This document shows, piece after piece, positions 63,934 through 64,000 of a stretch of DNA of 64,000 nucleotides (positions are counted from its first letter, which is position 1; each line of letters starts with the position of its first letter). The notes under the pieces are model-generated. The model worked only from the letters and a program-made list of their open reading frames with translations. It searched no databases and had not been told where the DNA came from. The position numbers and the translations under genes are program-made. The stretch comes from Microlunatus sagamiharensis (GTDB taxonomy: Bacteria > Actinomycetota > Actinomycetes > Propionibacteriales > Propionibacteriaceae): assembly GCF_900105785.1 (NCBI RefSeq), contig NZ_LT629799.1, positions 806,001-870,000 on the forward strand, read 5' to 3'.

Positions 63934-64000
63934 GTCGGACCCCCGTCCCGCGTCTGTGGGTCCAGCGTACGGACGGCGCCGACGCTCGGGGAGAGGTTCG

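Overview
The window is very GC-rich chromosomal DNA with GTG and ATG starts, four-base stop/start overlaps, many GNNGNN-biased codons and a gene set (amtB-glnK-glnD, comEA-comEC-holA-rpsT-lepA-hemW, WYL and LacI regulators, LutABC) that points to an Actinomycetota chromosome. Propionibacteriales-like bacteria (Nocardioides, Microlunatus or Friedmanniella type) are a reasonable guess, but this is inference from style and not a placement. No tRNA, rRNA, insertion sequence, prophage or CRISPR array was seen.

Layout. (1) 1-13557 is an L-rhamnose utilisation region: the end of an alpha-L-rhamnosidase, a CUT1-type ABC importer, a divergently oriented LacI repressor, then rhaI, a fused aldolase/dehydrogenase, rhaB, lutABC and rhaM in one tightly overlapping operon. 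Both plus-strand transcription units start from near-consensus promoters followed by matching LacI-type operators. The operon encodes a complete route from rhamnosides to DHAP plus pyruvate. (2) 13652-16528 holds small genes: a VOC protein and WYL regulator pair, and a MazEF-like toxin-antitoxin pair with a direct-repeat operator. (3) 16541-21682 (minus strand) is amtB-glnK-glnD followed by a glycosyltransferase, with a GlnR-like box upstream. (4) 21925-27632 holds galE, a PRC-barrel protein, a REP-like palindrome, leuS behind a leader-peptide attenuator, and a secreted metzincin-type protease preceded by three TTG/CAA dyads. (5) 27673-39739 holds an EEP-family membrane protein, a PH-GNAT fusion, comEA-comEC, a two-gene membrane block, holA, rpsT and lepA. 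(6) 39830-46309 is a second sugar ABC importer inserted between lepA and hemW, an oxidoreductase, hemW and a cation efflux protein. (7) 46312-51257 is a set of enzymes, including an azoreductase/HxlR pair sharing a perfect palindromic operator. (8) 51459-63933 is a surface-polysaccharide island. It contains an acetyltransferase, MFS exporter, propeller protein, two glycosyltransferases, a UDP-sugar dehydrogenase, a secreted beta-helix protein, a polysaccharide deacetylase, and a trio of adenylating ligase, PLP-dependent decarboxylase and acyl carrier protein.

The most interesting parts are the leuS attenuator, whose leader peptide appears to be translated from a leaderless transcript; the ligase-decarboxylase-carrier trio, which may make an ACP-bound amine or omega-amino-acyl group for decorating the polysaccharide; the integrated rhamnose-to-pyruvate operon; and a recurring promoter class with a TANNNT box only 6-8 bases before the start codon.
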